Source: Pomphorhynchus laevis
Lineage: Eukaryota > Acanthocephala > Palaeacanthocephala > Echinorhynchida > Pomphorhynchidae
Reading direction: 5' to 3'
Assembly: GCA_012934845.2 (NCBI GenBank)
Contig: WNNJ02002327.1
Location: 1 to 64,000, forward strand
DNA: 64,000 bases
How positions within the stretch are numbered: the stretch's first letter is position 1; every line of letters starts with the position of its first letter. Positions 45,285 to 56,803 of the stretch are shown piece by piece. Below the pieces are notes generated by a model. That model was not told the origin of the DNA, did no database searches, and was given only the letters and a program-made list of their open reading frames with translations. Made by a program: the position numbers and the translations under genes.

Positions 45285-46920
45285 CGCAAGTAAAAACCTA
45301 AAATGTTAAATGTACTTTTATCGGCAAAAATATATCATATAATATCCGATGACAACAACGAACTTTATTCATCTTTAGTGTTTGATAAACGTATTCGACA
45401 AACTCTTTGCAAAAAATTGAGATAAATTTAAAATATTTCGAAAATGTTCGAAAATGAAATTGATAATACATGACGAGAATTTGAAGTTAAAACTGGATTG
45501 AATGCATTGCAGAAAGTCATCAACAAATTTATGTACAGGAAGTTGTGTACAAAAAATCAGAACATTAAATATTCAAAGTAGACAAATATTCAAATTTGAT
45601 TTACGAACAGAAAACAAACTTAAAAATCATAAAATAAATTCAAAGATTAATAACAAAAGCCAATAACTAGAGAATGGAAATGACGTTGCAAATTTGCGAA
45701 CATATGATAATTTTAAAGAATAAAACGTAATACAACCTAACTGCCTTACAAATAAAAAACATTTAATAACTGAGCAACGAGGAATGTCATTTATGTCTAC
45801 GTGCACAGAAAGTAGATCGATTCTGACTGGGCAGAATCGATCTACTATTTATGATGATTTACAGAACCGAGTTCTCGAGAGACTCGGCACCTTTGTTGCG
45901 GTATTCCATACAGCTACAAGTTTTGCCGGCTCTACGTCTATCGGACCAGTTCATGGCGACACATCAAGGGCTAAATATCTTAATTATGAAGACTACGATG
46001 TTGACTTTCATCGCAATTTGGCAGACCTTAAACGCACAAAAAAAATGAAGAGCAGATCCAAGAATTGAGGGATTCTACTAACATCTTAACCCCCAGGAGT
46101 TGGAAGACATACAAATCAAGGTCTACAGGGGATGGGGCAGCGAGAGGCCATCAAGTTCTGGTAGTCGAGGTCCAAGGATCGGCATGCTTTCGTCTGGTGT
46201 ATCGCATGTTGCTTAACTTATTCTTAATTATTTACTTATGATGTCTAAATAAAATTTTTACTAAGATAAAACTGGATCAAACACATTAGGCAAGAATGTG
46301 CACAAAAAATTCAGGACATTAGCATAGACAAAATATTCAAAGTAGACAAAAATTCAAAGTTGATTAACGAACAGAAAACAAACTTAAAAATCATATAATA
46401 AATTTAAAAATTCATAACAAAAGCTTAAATTAGAGTGGAAATCAAAAATTCAAAGATAACGTTTCAAATGTTGCAAACATATGATAATTTTAAAGAAAAA
46501 AAACGTAATATAACCTAACTGCTTTACAAATAAAAAACATTTAATAACTGAGCAACGAGGAATGCAGTTTATTTCTATATTCACAGGAAGCCCTGTATAT
46601 AAATGGGTGGTGAAACTTCAAGATCCGAAAGGAAAGAGCGTGCAGATTGGAAAAACCAACAAAGTACAAGGGACATAATTGTAAAACACAACTCATCTCA
46701 TGATGCTAGTGGTTAAAAGGATTTCTCTTGATGAAGTTATGGAAAACAAATTCCAGGACAATGGAATTACAATCATATTAATATTTAGAAGTTAAAGGAA
46801 ACACAACTTATTCTTTCATCTAATACAGCACTGTAAATACAGCGAATTTCTTAAGAAAACTATAATCGTATTAGTATTTATTGACTTTGACAAATCTATT
46901 TAATTTTGAAAGATATAACT
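45285..46920. repeat. Dispersed repeat C, copy 2 (longest)
   Basis: Contains an internal direct repeat: 45,600-45,785 and 46,370-46,565 share AACGAACAGAAAACAAACTT, CATATGATAATTTTAAAGAA and ATAACTGAGCAACGAGGAAT. Between them is a 94-codon plus-strand frame (45,784-46,068; MSFMSTCTESRSILTGQNRS) of unknown family. The arrangement of a body between direct repeats suggests a transposable element with terminal repeats or a tandem insertion. Other copies: 35,025-36,120 and 63,745 to the window end. Confidence 0.6.
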
Positions 46921-47142
46921 ATTATTCTTAAAATGACAACGATTATCTTTATTAATCATAAGGATGACATTTTATAATTCTATTCCACTAGCAAACAGTA
47001 TCCAATCAATCAAATAATTCGCTAGAATTGTGTAATTCAAACCCCGACACGAATTGGGCCTTCTCAATTTGATGAATAGTCAACTATTAATATTAAAGTA
47101 AACTATCAAAAACTACTTGAGCTACAAAATCTACATTAATAG

Positions 47143-47400
47143 TTATTAAACTACTTGAGCCAAACCTCAATGGACAAAACGAATTTAATTTGCACACATT
47201 TTGACTCGTATTTTAGTTTTTGTTGCTCAACTGTTGTCTCTTTTCAGATTTATCCTGACGATGTCTACAATTAGTGAAAGAAATATTGATAATAAAATCT
47301 TAAACGTTTTTAACGTTTTTTTTGGCTGGGTTTGACCCTAAAAACCATTCAGAAATATTTCTACCCGCATGTCTTATTCCGATTCAATGATTTTGAAGAG
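47143..47400 (+). repeat. PLE pseudo-LTR, left
   Basis: About 255 bases (AAACTACTTGAGCCAAACCT to GATTCAATGATT) recur at 49,272-49,525. It includes the PLE 3'-end motif CTGACGA (47,255-47,261) with GTGAAAG downstream. Confidence 0.75.
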
Positions 47401-49271
47401 CAGTTTGGCCGCTCACTTTGACTTTCTCTGAACAGATACGTCGATTGCAACAAGAACCTACTAAAACTTTTGATCGACATACGATTTCTACGTTTCTGCA
47501 AAGACGAGAACCTGTTCCCGACATTCACAAAATTGACCTATCATGGAACTGCAAGAGGTAACAGAACACGACACATACTCAATCAGACATGCATAAAGCT
47601 GCTAATTAACGAGATTTGCATTAAATATTCGCTTCTACGCCGGTTTTAAAAGGACATCCAAATGCTGTACGACGAGTTAACAGACACAGTAGATTCGAGA
47701 TGTGCTGGCGGCAGATAAATGGTCTCTTGCAAAATTATGGTAAAAAACGTTATATTCAAAAAGGTAGTCGTCTAAAACGTAAAGCTACCTAATTGTATGA
47801 GAAGGCCTTTACACGCTTTTCTTTACCTGTTGACCTGGACACTCCGAGTTGCACACTGCCTTGTGATACACCTTCGTTAGTTGTCAATCTCTCAAATACT
47901 ATCTTAGTGATTGTGAAATATCTGCTCTGAACAAGGTTCTGAAGCTTTCGGTAACAAAGAAGTCAATGACAACATGTGATGAGATTGATATAACCTCTGA
48001 ATTAGAGTCGTTGTGTTCTAAACTAGCAAGTAACTTTAGTAACAATCCTGTCACCGGGGGCGTTATTAACCGTTTAAAAGGTATGTGGATAGCGAAGATT
48101 CCTTAACCAGGTGTTCTACTTCGCCACATTGTATCAATGACGGACTCATTAAATTACGAGGCTGGTAAATTTCCCGCTAATATTCTACGCTCACATGTCT
48201 TGGCTATTCCCTCTAAGGTTCTGAACAGCGTAGACTTTGTGACTCGTATCCGTACATTAGAAGTGGGTGATCAAGATTTTGTATTTTCACACTAGACGTG
48301 AAGTCCGTTTTCACTAATGTACCGACCAATGATGCAATATAAATAGCATTGGAATTGATTCCGCCTCCTTAGTCAGAACAGCGACACCTACAAAATCTAA
48401 GATTATTTTTCGAAATAGCTACATGAACTAACATCACTTTTAATGAAATAATATACAAACAGTGTTTTGGTGTAGCAATGGGGTCCTCGTAGGCTCAGCG
48501 TTAGCTGACCTGTTTATGCAGAAATTTGAAGAGTCGGCTATTTCTCAGTACCATATAAAACCGTTGGTTTGGTATAAGTATATTACTGACATTTTCATGG
48601 TATGGCTTGGTGCTAAAAATGATGATTTAAACTTTGTCGATTTCTTGAATGGCATTCATCCCCGCAGTCGGGCTAAGTATATTTTCGCCAGAAAATTACT
48701 TTTTCCCATTTCTAGATTGTGAAGTCAATGCAAAAAACACACATTACTAGAGTATACAGAAAAGACACCGAAACTGACACATATATTCGATGGGATAGTA
48801 ACCACAGCTCAGCGACTAAGTTAGGCTTTTTTCGTGGGTTTTGTTTCAGGGCATACAGGGCTAGTAGCTCGCATGAGTATCTCAAGTCTGAGCTCACTCT
48901 AACCAGAAATTTTATCAAGCTAGGCTATCTTTTGAATGTGCTTATTGAACAGAAAAAGGTGTCAAAATCAATTAGTCGCAATGAGAATGTATCACAGTCT
49001 ACAGCTTTGTCTCCGATAAAACACTTCTTTACTATTTCACACCTCGGAAACTTACGTGTTCGTCTGCAGAGCAAGATTAAGAATTTGATTGCGTGGTCTA
49101 AGTTACCGATATAAATAGTGGTTTCATCTCGCCCTTGTAACACAATACAATAATCAATAATTAAACCGTAACAGCGTAATAAAGATCAGCGTGTTGGCGG
49201 CATTTAAAACATAACTTGTAGAGATTGTCCATCTTTTTATATTGATCAAACTGGTAGAACACTGTAGCGAT
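47401..49271 (+). pseudogene. Penelope-like element between pseudo-LTRs, broken
   Basis: Readable parts: VVNLSNT and LNKVLKLSVTKKSMTTCDEI near 47,880-47,990, FTLDVKSVFTNVPTNDA (motif A) near 48,290, GSALADLFMQKFEESAISQY and WYKYITDIFMVW (motifs B-C; ITD in place of a canonical IDD) near 48,490-48,600, and the start of the endonuclease, CRDCPSFYIDQTGRTL, near 49,215-49,265. The endonuclease is cut off at the right repeat. Several breaks; old. Confidence 0.75.
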
Positions 49272-49525
49272 AGCAATTAAACTACTTGAGCCTAACCTCA
49301 ATGTACAAAACGAATTTAATTTGCACACATTTTGACTCGTATTTTAGTTTTTGTTTCTCAACTGTTGCCTCTTTTCAGATTTATCCTGGCGATGCCTACA
49401 ATTGGTGGAAGAAATATTGATAATAAAATCTTAAACGTTTTTAACGTTTTTTTGGCTGGGTTTGACCCTAAAAACCATTCACAAATATTTCTACCCAGCA
49501 TGTCTCATTCTGACTCAATGATTAA
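49272..49525 (+). repeat. PLE pseudo-LTR, right
   Basis: Partner of 47,143-47,400 with a few substitutions; the core reads CTGGCGA (49,386-49,392). Confidence 0.75.
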
Positions 49526-50310
49526 TATTCAAGTAAACTATTGACGTGCGCCTTTTTAGATTGTATGAATAAACACTCAAAAGTTTAAAAAATACAGTTT
49601 ACTACATACGTTTCACTTCAAACTCTTATACAAGCAATGGAAGGAACATACTATGAAAAACATGTCTATTAGAAAATCACTTCAAGTGATATTTTATTAT
49701 TCATCATTAAATAATAATCATAAAATGTCTTGTGACTCTTTCTTTTATAAATGCATAAAAACGCTGTGAATCAAAGTCAATTTTACTTTTCCTTGAACAA
49801 AAGTTCCAGAAAATATTAAATTAATATTTACCAATTTTGCAGGCAGACGCTTGAATAGTCAAATTGGAATAGGCTGTCTTAATGACTTAGTTTTTTAAAT
49901 GTATATAAACTAGAAAGTAAAAGGCAGTTTTATTGTTACTTTTACAAGCACGCGGTCTTGTATCAAAAAAGTTTATATTATAAAAATATATATAATATCG
50001 AAAGATAAGTACATATATTGAAGAAACAATGAAAAGCTTAATTAATAGTAAACACTTATTATTCATAGTTCTAATAGTTTATTTTATTTAATCTAAATTG
50101 GTTTAATTTTATAACCATAAAAGACAAACACAGTTGCTGAACTTAAAAACAACACTTTAAGCAAATGAATATAAGCAATTCTTTGTTCACTTAAAGCATT
50201 CGCAATTTTGATCACTACATTAATACAGCCAATAATTGAAAAAAACTTATATCTTCCTGTTAAAGTTGTCATTGATAATAGGGATAATATTTTAATCGCT
50301 GGTAGTTTTG
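49526..50310. other. No gene recognised
   Basis: AT-rich sequence without recognised motifs. A minus-strand frame at 50,093-50,392 overlaps repeat D and is not supported. Confidence 0.4.
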
Positions 50311-50800
50311 CTTTTCGAGCTTTAACACCGTTTAAGCGTGTGTTACGGTGCTTAAGGATGATTATTAAAGTCAATGTACTGATGAGCTTCATTGAAAAGC
50401 TAACACACGTTGCAACCTTGGATTTTAAGCCAAATCAGTTTATATATTCCATATACTTCCAGAAATTTGAAAGGATGATCCAACTGGACTTGAAAAGCAA
50501 TATAAAATATCTAACGCTCAATTTATCAAATGCATGGTCGACACCTCCTTCCCATTCATATTGCCAATATCACGGAAGAAAATGTTTCTATTAAAATGAA
50601 TTAAGTGCTTGAGGCATGATTAAACTGCAATACGCACTGCCATGCAGAGAGATCATGCTAAATTCTCTCTGGAGATTAAGATTAATTTCTGCTTTTCCAG
50701 CATTAAACACTGTTTAAGCGTGTGTTACGGTGCTTAAGGATGATTACTGAAGTAATGTAACAATGAGTTTTGTAAGAGCGAAACGCGTCTATCGTTGTTT
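50311..50800 (+). repeat. Repeat D copy 2 and a doubled hammerhead-like block
   Basis: The segment GTTTAAGCGTGTGTTACGGT occurs at about 50,330 and 50,713. The second is followed by CAATGAG, a GUUUU/AGAGC stem and CGAAACGCGTC, a degenerate hammerhead core with the typical GAAACGCGTC ending. The first is followed by CTGATGAGCTTCATTGAAAA, another partial core, and then by the sequence shared with 43,975-44,210. Confidence 0.5.
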
Positions 50801-50884
50801 AAGTTTGTCGTCATACATAGGATAATCATACGTAGCAAATTTAAATATTGTGAGAATAATTCGGCTATATTTCTTAGTTTGATG

Positions 50885-50952
50885 AAAATATATAGAATAA
50901 TGCCTGGTGTTTATGCCTCCTTGTGATGAAAACATAGTGATTTATTTATAAG
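50885..50952 (+). other. Empty site of the Naiad array
   Basis: AAACATAGTGA is joined directly to TTTATTTATAAGTACACC. In the paralogous locus these two halves lie at 18,080-18,090 and from 25,319 onward, separated by the 7.2-kb array. The similarity to the left flank extends over about 56 bases with a few differences. Confidence 0.88.
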
Positions 50953-51109
50953 TACACCATTACGTATCGTAGGGCAGGCTTATCATCAAATTATATTTCT
51001 TTATTTTAACGTTTCTCCTTTCGGCTTCGTCAGGAAAAACATAAATCATATAGTACTGAAACGTAAGATCTAGCATTTAATTTGGCCATTGTATCTATGC
51101 TGTTCTCGT

Positions 51110-52302
51110 ATTTTAAAATGTATTCTTCTTTTCGAAGACAGGTCGGTATGTTGCGCCGTATGGCACATCTGCCATTATCAGTCCTATTCAGTTCATCTCA
51201 CTCTTTCTCTTTAATAATCTAAAGATTATTAAATTACTTCGATGCCGTAAGTCAATTGGCATCGATATACCTAGTTTTTACCGGGAATGATAATTTTATT
51301 AAATGAGATGCAGCAGAGAAGTATATCTATTGCATAGATACACCAAGTTTTAAATAACATGCAATTGTACTTTACCGTGTGGTAATTTAAATGAAAGAGA
51401 ACAATCAAGCAAAAATGTACGACTGTTGCGCTTGCTGAGGATCAAAAACCTCCAAAATTTGTTCAAATTCAAAGGAATTTTCGTCTGTTCCTGATGGTAA
51501 GTTATCAACACTGGTGGAGCTCAAGGTAAGAGATTTCTTAAAATTGCATGATGATGGGGGTGTTCTTCCCCCTATTCTTAAAGCCAAGAATTTATGTATT
51601 ATCACTAGTACTATTCCAATAAAAAGGCAAGATCTTTTTAATGTATTCCTACGTGATTTTGTATTAAAGTGCCGAAACAGAATCATGTTTAATCGGTTAG
51701 AAACTTCGATAATAATTTAAAGGTTTCTTTCGGTAATTCGAATTTTAAAATGTATTCTTCTTTTCGAAGACAGGTCGGTATGTTGCGCCGTATGGCACAT
51801 CTGCCATTATCAGTCCTATTCAGTTCATCTCACTCTTTCTCTTTAATAATCTAAAGATTATTAAATTACTTCGATGCCGTAAGTCAATTGGCATCGATAT
51901 ACCTAGTTTTTACCGGGAATGATAATTTTATTAAATGAGATGCAGCAGAGAAGTATATCTATTGCATAGATACACCAAGTTTTAAATAACATGCAATTGT
52001 ACTTTACCGTGTGGTAATTTAAATGAAAGAGAACAATCAAGCAAAAATGTACGACTGTTGCGCTTGCTGAGGATCAAAAACCTCCAAAATTTGTTCAAAT
52101 TCAAAGGAATTTTCGTCTGTTCCTGGTGGTAAGTTATCAACACTGGTGGAGCTCAAGGTAAGAGATTTCTTAAAATTGCATGATGATGGGGGTGTTCTTC
52201 CCCCTATTCCTAAAGCTAAGAATTTATGTATTATCACTAGTACTATTCCAATAAAAAGGCAAGATCTTTTTAATGTATTCCTTCGTGATTTTGCATTAAA
52301 GT
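51110..52302 (+). repeat. 632-bp tandem duplication inside the LINE 5' region
   Basis: ATTTTAAAATGTATTCTTCT begins at 51,110 and again at 51,742. The two units are nearly identical and the junction at 51,741 is abrupt (GGTAATTCGAATTTTAAAAT). The duplication covers the region upstream of ORF1 and its first codons (MELKVRDFLKLHDDGG occurs twice). Confidence 0.9.
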
Positions 52303-52378
52303 GCCGAAACAGGCTGGGTCCATTTTTCACATTATGTGAAAAATGGTCCTTTTTTCACATAAATTTTTTACCCCTAAA

Positions 52379-52699
52379 ATGAAAATAAATCTCACTGGAA
52401 AAATAATAAAGAGCAATAGAGGAGGTGATAAAATAGCTTATGAAGGCTATTTCTACAATTACACAAAGACCGAGTTGGGCAAGAAGCATTGGCGCTGCAA
52501 TAAGCGAGGGTGTAACTCAATATTGAAGACGGATATTGGGAATGTATTGTGGGATGTAGTAGGTGTTCATAACCATCTAAGAGATGAAGTTAAATATCAT
52601 CGAACACTTCTCAAAGAAAAAATAAGGACTAGAGCTTTGAATTCAAACGAATCATCGAGGAATGTAGTCCTAAATGTTATAAAGGATAATCAACTATAA
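52379..52699 (+). pseudogene. MULE transposase N-terminal part, FLYWCH finger
   Basis: Starting at the ATG just inside the left repeat (MKINLTGKIIKSNRGGDKI), it has the FLYWCH-type zinc-binding pattern: YEGYFYNYTKTELGKKHWRC, then RGCNSIL and the closing VVGVHNHLRD. FLYWCH domains bind DNA and often precede MULE transposase domains in invertebrate elements. The frame closes at 52,699; the protein continues in another frame, consistent with a single-base shift near 52,690. Confidence 0.8.
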
Positions 52700-52713
52700 A
52701 GGTTCCTCTAAAT

Positions 52714-53739
52714 TTGAAGAAACTTAATAGCTATGTAAAAGATGAAAGAAGGAAAAACAACTTTACAACAGTAAAAGATTACGACATTCCTTTGGAGCTC
52801 CAAACTACTACAGATAATAAGAAGTTTTTATTTTTTGATAGTGGAGTTAAAGATAAGGATAGGGTCGTAATCTTTACAACTGAAGCAAACATCTCTCATC
52901 TTGAAATATCAAACATTCTACTTTGCGATGGAACATTTAAGACAGCCCCTTCAACATTTGAACAGTTATTTACTATTCAGATAAAGGTTAGGGGAACGTT
53001 TTTGCCTGTGATGTACTGTTTCATGAAAAATAGAAGAGAGGAATCGTATGACAAAATATTTGGTTGGATAAAAACAAACTACCCAAAGGTTACTAGTAGT
53101 CAGAAATTTATCATTATCGATTTTGAATTGGCAAGTTATAACTCCTTACATTCTCATTTCGATAATTCTACATTATATGGATGTAACTTTCATCTTGGTC
53201 AAATTGTTTGGCGAAGAGTTCAGATGTTGAATTTTTCTAAGGAGTTCATCAATAATCCTCAAACAAAGCTTCTAGTTAAGATGATACTTGCATTATCCTT
53301 TGTCCCGCCGTCTGACGTGTTTATTGTGGCTGCAAGGTTAAAGAATTATATAATCGAAGAAAGATCTTTGAATGTTTTAATGCTTTTTGAATGGTTTCAG
53401 GGTGAATATCTATCGAATGAAACTTGTAACAAAAATATATCATTTTGGAATGTTTACGAGAGAACAGAGATGAATATTCCCAGAACCACCAACTCTCTTG
53501 AAGGTTACCATAGGCATCTAAATAGCTTGATTGATAGTAAACAGAGTTCTATAATTCCAATTCTAAATGAACTAAAAAATGAACAGTTAATCGTGGATAA
53601 CAAGATTTTACTACTTCTTCATGAAGATATAAAAATACCCGAAGATCCCGTGAAATCCCTTTTGGCTTCCTACAAGTTGCTTCCAAGTATAGATTATCTC
53701 AAGCATATTGCTCTGAATTTTCATTGGAAACTTGACTAA
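52714..53739 (+). pseudogene. MULE transposase catalytic domain
   Basis: About 341 codons without a break. The DDE residues are recognisable: Asp in LLCDGTFKTAPSTF, Asp in KFIIIDFELASYNS, and Glu in TTNSLEGYHRHLN. The segment GCNFHLGQIVWRRVQ is the conserved C/H block between the second and third residues. There is no ATG at the left end of this frame, and it reads back upstream into the FLYWCH part, so the two are one gene split by a frame shift. The catalytic half itself looks undamaged. Confidence 0.85.
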
Positions 53740-53824
53740 TAAAAATTTTATTTATTTTTTTACCCCTGTTTTTCATATGTGAAAAAAGGACCATTTTTCA
53801 CATAATGTGAAAAATGGTCCTAAC

Positions 53825-54805
53825 GGCCGAAACAGAATCCTGTTTAATTCGGTTAAAACCTTCGATAATAATTTAAAGGTTTCCTTCGGTAATTCGGACA
53901 TTCTTACTGATTATGCATCTTATTTTGATCTCAAATTAAAAGACTTTGGAAAGATTTCTATTAAGCCTATTCATGCTACACTAAAAATTACAAACTTCTC
54001 CACTCATTTGGTTGAGGAAGATGTAGCCTCCCTCAAAGCGCTATTTAAGCTATCCTCTCTGAATAGAGTAGTTAATAAAGCTGGTGTGGAAGTCACTGTG
54101 GCATTTGCCACTGCTGATTCCTCTCAAGCAGATATACTGGAGCGCTCCTGTACGAACCCATTCCTAGGGTTTAACCTGAAATTCGTTAAGATTGATGAGG
54201 ATGGTTTTTCATATCCTCACTAACATTTGTCACCAGTGGGGGCACTGGGAGTCGTCTTGCAGTCTACCTAGGATTTGCGGTCTCTGTTCTTCTGGGAACT
54301 GCTCTTCCCCTACCACTGGAGTTAAATGTGATGCTTCCCTTTGCTGCTGTAATTGTGGAGATGGTCATCCCTCCTGGTCCAGGAGATGTCCTCTTTTTAA
54401 AAAGTATTCTAACATATTCTCAAAACAGCGTCCCGCGGCTGATCACCGTGTTACTTATTCTTTACCGTCGGAACAGAAGATGACTGACATTGATATTTTG
54501 AAACTTATGGATGTTAAAATTCGGGCCTCCAGTAATCGTCTGGAAGCCTTGATTTACAACTTATGCGACTTCCTATGCTGCCCGCAGCCTGTGACTCTAG
54601 ATGTTCAGATGCCTGTTTCAAACAAGCGTCATGGTTTGGAAACAGTGCCCCTCTAAAGATTATAGACCTTAAGAAAAAGAAGGCAAGGGGCTCTTCTCAG
54701 CCTGTAATCTCCCTTGAAAATGATGATGCTGCTTGCGGGGTAGTGCCGGTCGTGGACCTGGCTAGTGGTAAAGGGGGTTACCCTTTTATCACTAGTCATG
54801 TTTAG
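53825..54805 (+). pseudogene. LINE ORF1 protein, copy 2
   Basis: Three overlapping frames continue ORF1 after the MULE insertion: FGNSDILTDYASYFDLKL and LVEEDVASLKALFKLSSLNR, then the knuckles HQWGHWESSCSLPRICGLC, CDASLCCCNCGDGHPSWSR and RCPLFKKYS, then KKKKARGSSQPV. Knuckle residues are better kept than in copy 1. Two phase changes separate the parts. Confidence 0.75.
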
Positions 54806-54839
54806 GGACCGATATTCCCGTATAACTGAGCCAACTCTA

Positions 54840-55410
54840 TGTCAAGTATCGGTGAACCATTTTCACTGAACATTGTTCAGTGGAATTCGGGAGGAGCTTC
54901 GGCCCTTTGACTTCTCTCAGGCCGAGATGCAGATGTTATAGTCCTTCAGGGAACGCAGCCTATCCGTCTCCCCAGGACATTACTCGATTCATCCCTAAGC
55001 ACATTTGTTCCCACTATACTCCGTACATAACCCCGCCTAACCCCTCTTCATCTCAAGCACTCTTGACCCTAGCTAAATGCTCTTTAAGATCCTCTGCTTT
55101 TAAATTATTCTTGTCTAGCCCTTTCTTGTTTAGTAGATTCTCTCTGAGAGAACGGTAAACATTTCAGTTTTGCCAACGTCTACATTCGTCCAGGGGAGAT
55201 TCACAAGAATCGTGACCTCCTGGATCGGATCATTGATAGCGGCTATGACATGGTATAGGTGATTTCAACGACAGAACTGGTCGTTGGATTAATGCAGCAC
55301 TCCGCAGAGCTAGGAACCGGTACTTCATTCATAAACCACCATCCCCTACCTTTCATTGCTCTACAACAAACTCACCCCTCAACCTTCTACTGATTCATGA
55401 GAGGTGGTTG
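54840..55410 (+). pseudogene. LINE endonuclease region, copy 2
   Basis: Same islands as copy 1: VQWNSGG, DADVIVLQ, RPGEIHKNRDLLDRIIDSGY and GDFNDRTG, with additional small differences. It cannot be read in one frame. Confidence 0.6.
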
Positions 55411-55693
55411 TTAAAACCCTTCTGTACTAAACAGTCGCGTCAACATCTGTCCACCTCTCATAACCTAATTCGTTGGCGGATAGAAGAGGACATGCTGCTT
55501 CGGAGGAGATTCCACTCTGATCCAATCAGAGTGAGGGTCGTTCAGGCAGCTGTCAGGCGCTTCCCTCGAATTGGGAAAGGGAGTTTAACGGAATTCAATT
55601 CCTACCTCTCTCGCAAGCTACCGGGATTTTATCGACTACCTATAAAGGTCGCCATTTCAATAATACTCCAACAAAGCTCAAGACCCTTGCAAT

Positions 55694-56803
55694 ATGCTCC
55701 ATCTTCCCAATCTCTCTTCTTCTGCACGTCAATCTCTCTCGAAAGAATACTGGATCACTAGATATAGGTTCCAGCTGGTTAAGGATAGGGCAAGCATTGC
55801 TTCCCTAAATCTGTCCCGGTCTTCCTTCTGGAAGATATTCAAAAAAGAGAGATATGTTTGTTGGAGGGAGAGTGCATCTGGGTGGATTGGTAGCATCGGT
55901 CTTGCTAATGTTTTGGAGGAGTCACTTGCCCTACATAATTATGGAGCCACGCAATCATTGCAACCAATCCCGCCTTGGGGGGACTTCAGGAGTAGGGATA
56001 TCTCTGTTCCAGAGATCCTGAATGCATGGGGTCCTCTTCCGGGCACCTCCAAGTCCACCGCTTCACTCTCTTCTCGGGTTTGTCAGCTTTTGACATCAAT
56101 TCTAAGAAGAGAAGTGGCCGTCACTATGCTTTTAGCATCGCCCTCTGATGTAGCCGGAATCAATATTAGCAAGAGAATTTTTATCCCTAAGAGAAATCCG
56201 GTTTGCTCTCCAAAAGGCCTGCGGCCCATCTCAATTCAAAATTCCCTTGTTTCGATCTACGAAAAAGCGCTTGCGCGTAGAATCCGCGTCCATCTGAGTA
56301 GGCATAATTTAAGCCCACCTGGTTTCCATGGGTTCGTCAGAGGGCGCTCGGTCCATTCAGCAGTTGGTGAGGTGCAGCAGTTTTGTCAAGAGAATAGCAA
56401 TCAACTCGTTGTGGCTGCTTTCCTTGATTTCTCTGCCGCATTTGACCGTATCTCTATTTCCTTTGTGATCTTTTCTCTCAGGTCCATCGGGTTGCCTCCG
56501 AGAATTGTTAACAGGGTGGAGATACTGCTGTACACCAAGCGATTCTTCTATGAAGACGACCCTGATGCACGTCAGTTCTACCCTATTACAGGAGTGCCTC
56601 AAGGTTCACCACTTTCTCCCATCTTGTATCTTGCTGCCTCCATTCAACTGTTCAAAATATTTAAACGCGAAAAACGTCGAGTGGTATACGCTGATGATAC
56701 CACAGCTTTGTTTTCTGGACGCAGGTGTAAAGACGTAGTCTCTGACATCTGCCAGTTCTTTTTGAGATTAAAAGACCAGCTTCTTAAGTCCAACCTTATT
56801 TAA
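55694..56803 (+). CDS. LINE reverse transcriptase core, copy 2
   Basis: A 369-codon frame contains SPKGLRPISIQNSLVSIYEK, GFHGFVRGRSVHSAVGEV, motif A FLDFSAAFDRIS, motif B GVPQGSPLSPILY and motif C VVYADDTTALF with both Asp residues (334 and 335). The C-terminal part continues in the next frame (56,821-57,291) with KADLDRLKRILKRARWALK and ends WIGWRALIPSDISL. The catalytic core looks whole, but the ORF2 protein is split at least once, and its endonuclease is decayed. Confidence 0.8.
   Translation: MLHLPNLSSSARQSLSKEYWITRYRFQLVKDRASIASLNLSRSSFWKIFKKERYVCWRESASGWIGSIGLANVLEESLALHNYGATQSLQPIPPWGDFRSRDISVPEILNAWGPLPGTSKSTASLSSRVCQLLTSILRREVAVTMLLASPSDVAGINISKRIFIPKRNPVCSPKGLRPISIQNSLVSIYEKALARRIRVHLSRHNLSPPGFHGFVRGRSVHSAVGEVQQFCQENSNQLVVAAFLDFSAAFDRISISFVIFSLRSIGLPPRIVNRVEILLYTKRFFYEDDPDARQFYPITGVPQGSPLSPILYLAASIQLFKIFKREKRRVVYADDTTALFSGRRCKDVVSDICQFFLRLKDQLLKSNLI

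Larger units (their letters stand above)
52313..53824 (+). mobile_element. Mutator-like DNA transposon, 1.5 kb
   Basis: Terminal inverted repeats of about 48 bases (52,313-52,361 and 53,777-53,824) share CCATTTTTCACATTATGTGA, and each contains the inner palindrome around CACATTATGTG. The target duplication is GCCGAAACAG (52,303-52,312 and 53,825-53,834), 9-10 bases, the size usual for this superfamily. It carries one transposase gene. The host site is LINE copy 2, in its second duplicate unit; LINE copy 1 shows the uninterrupted sequence. Confidence 0.92.
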
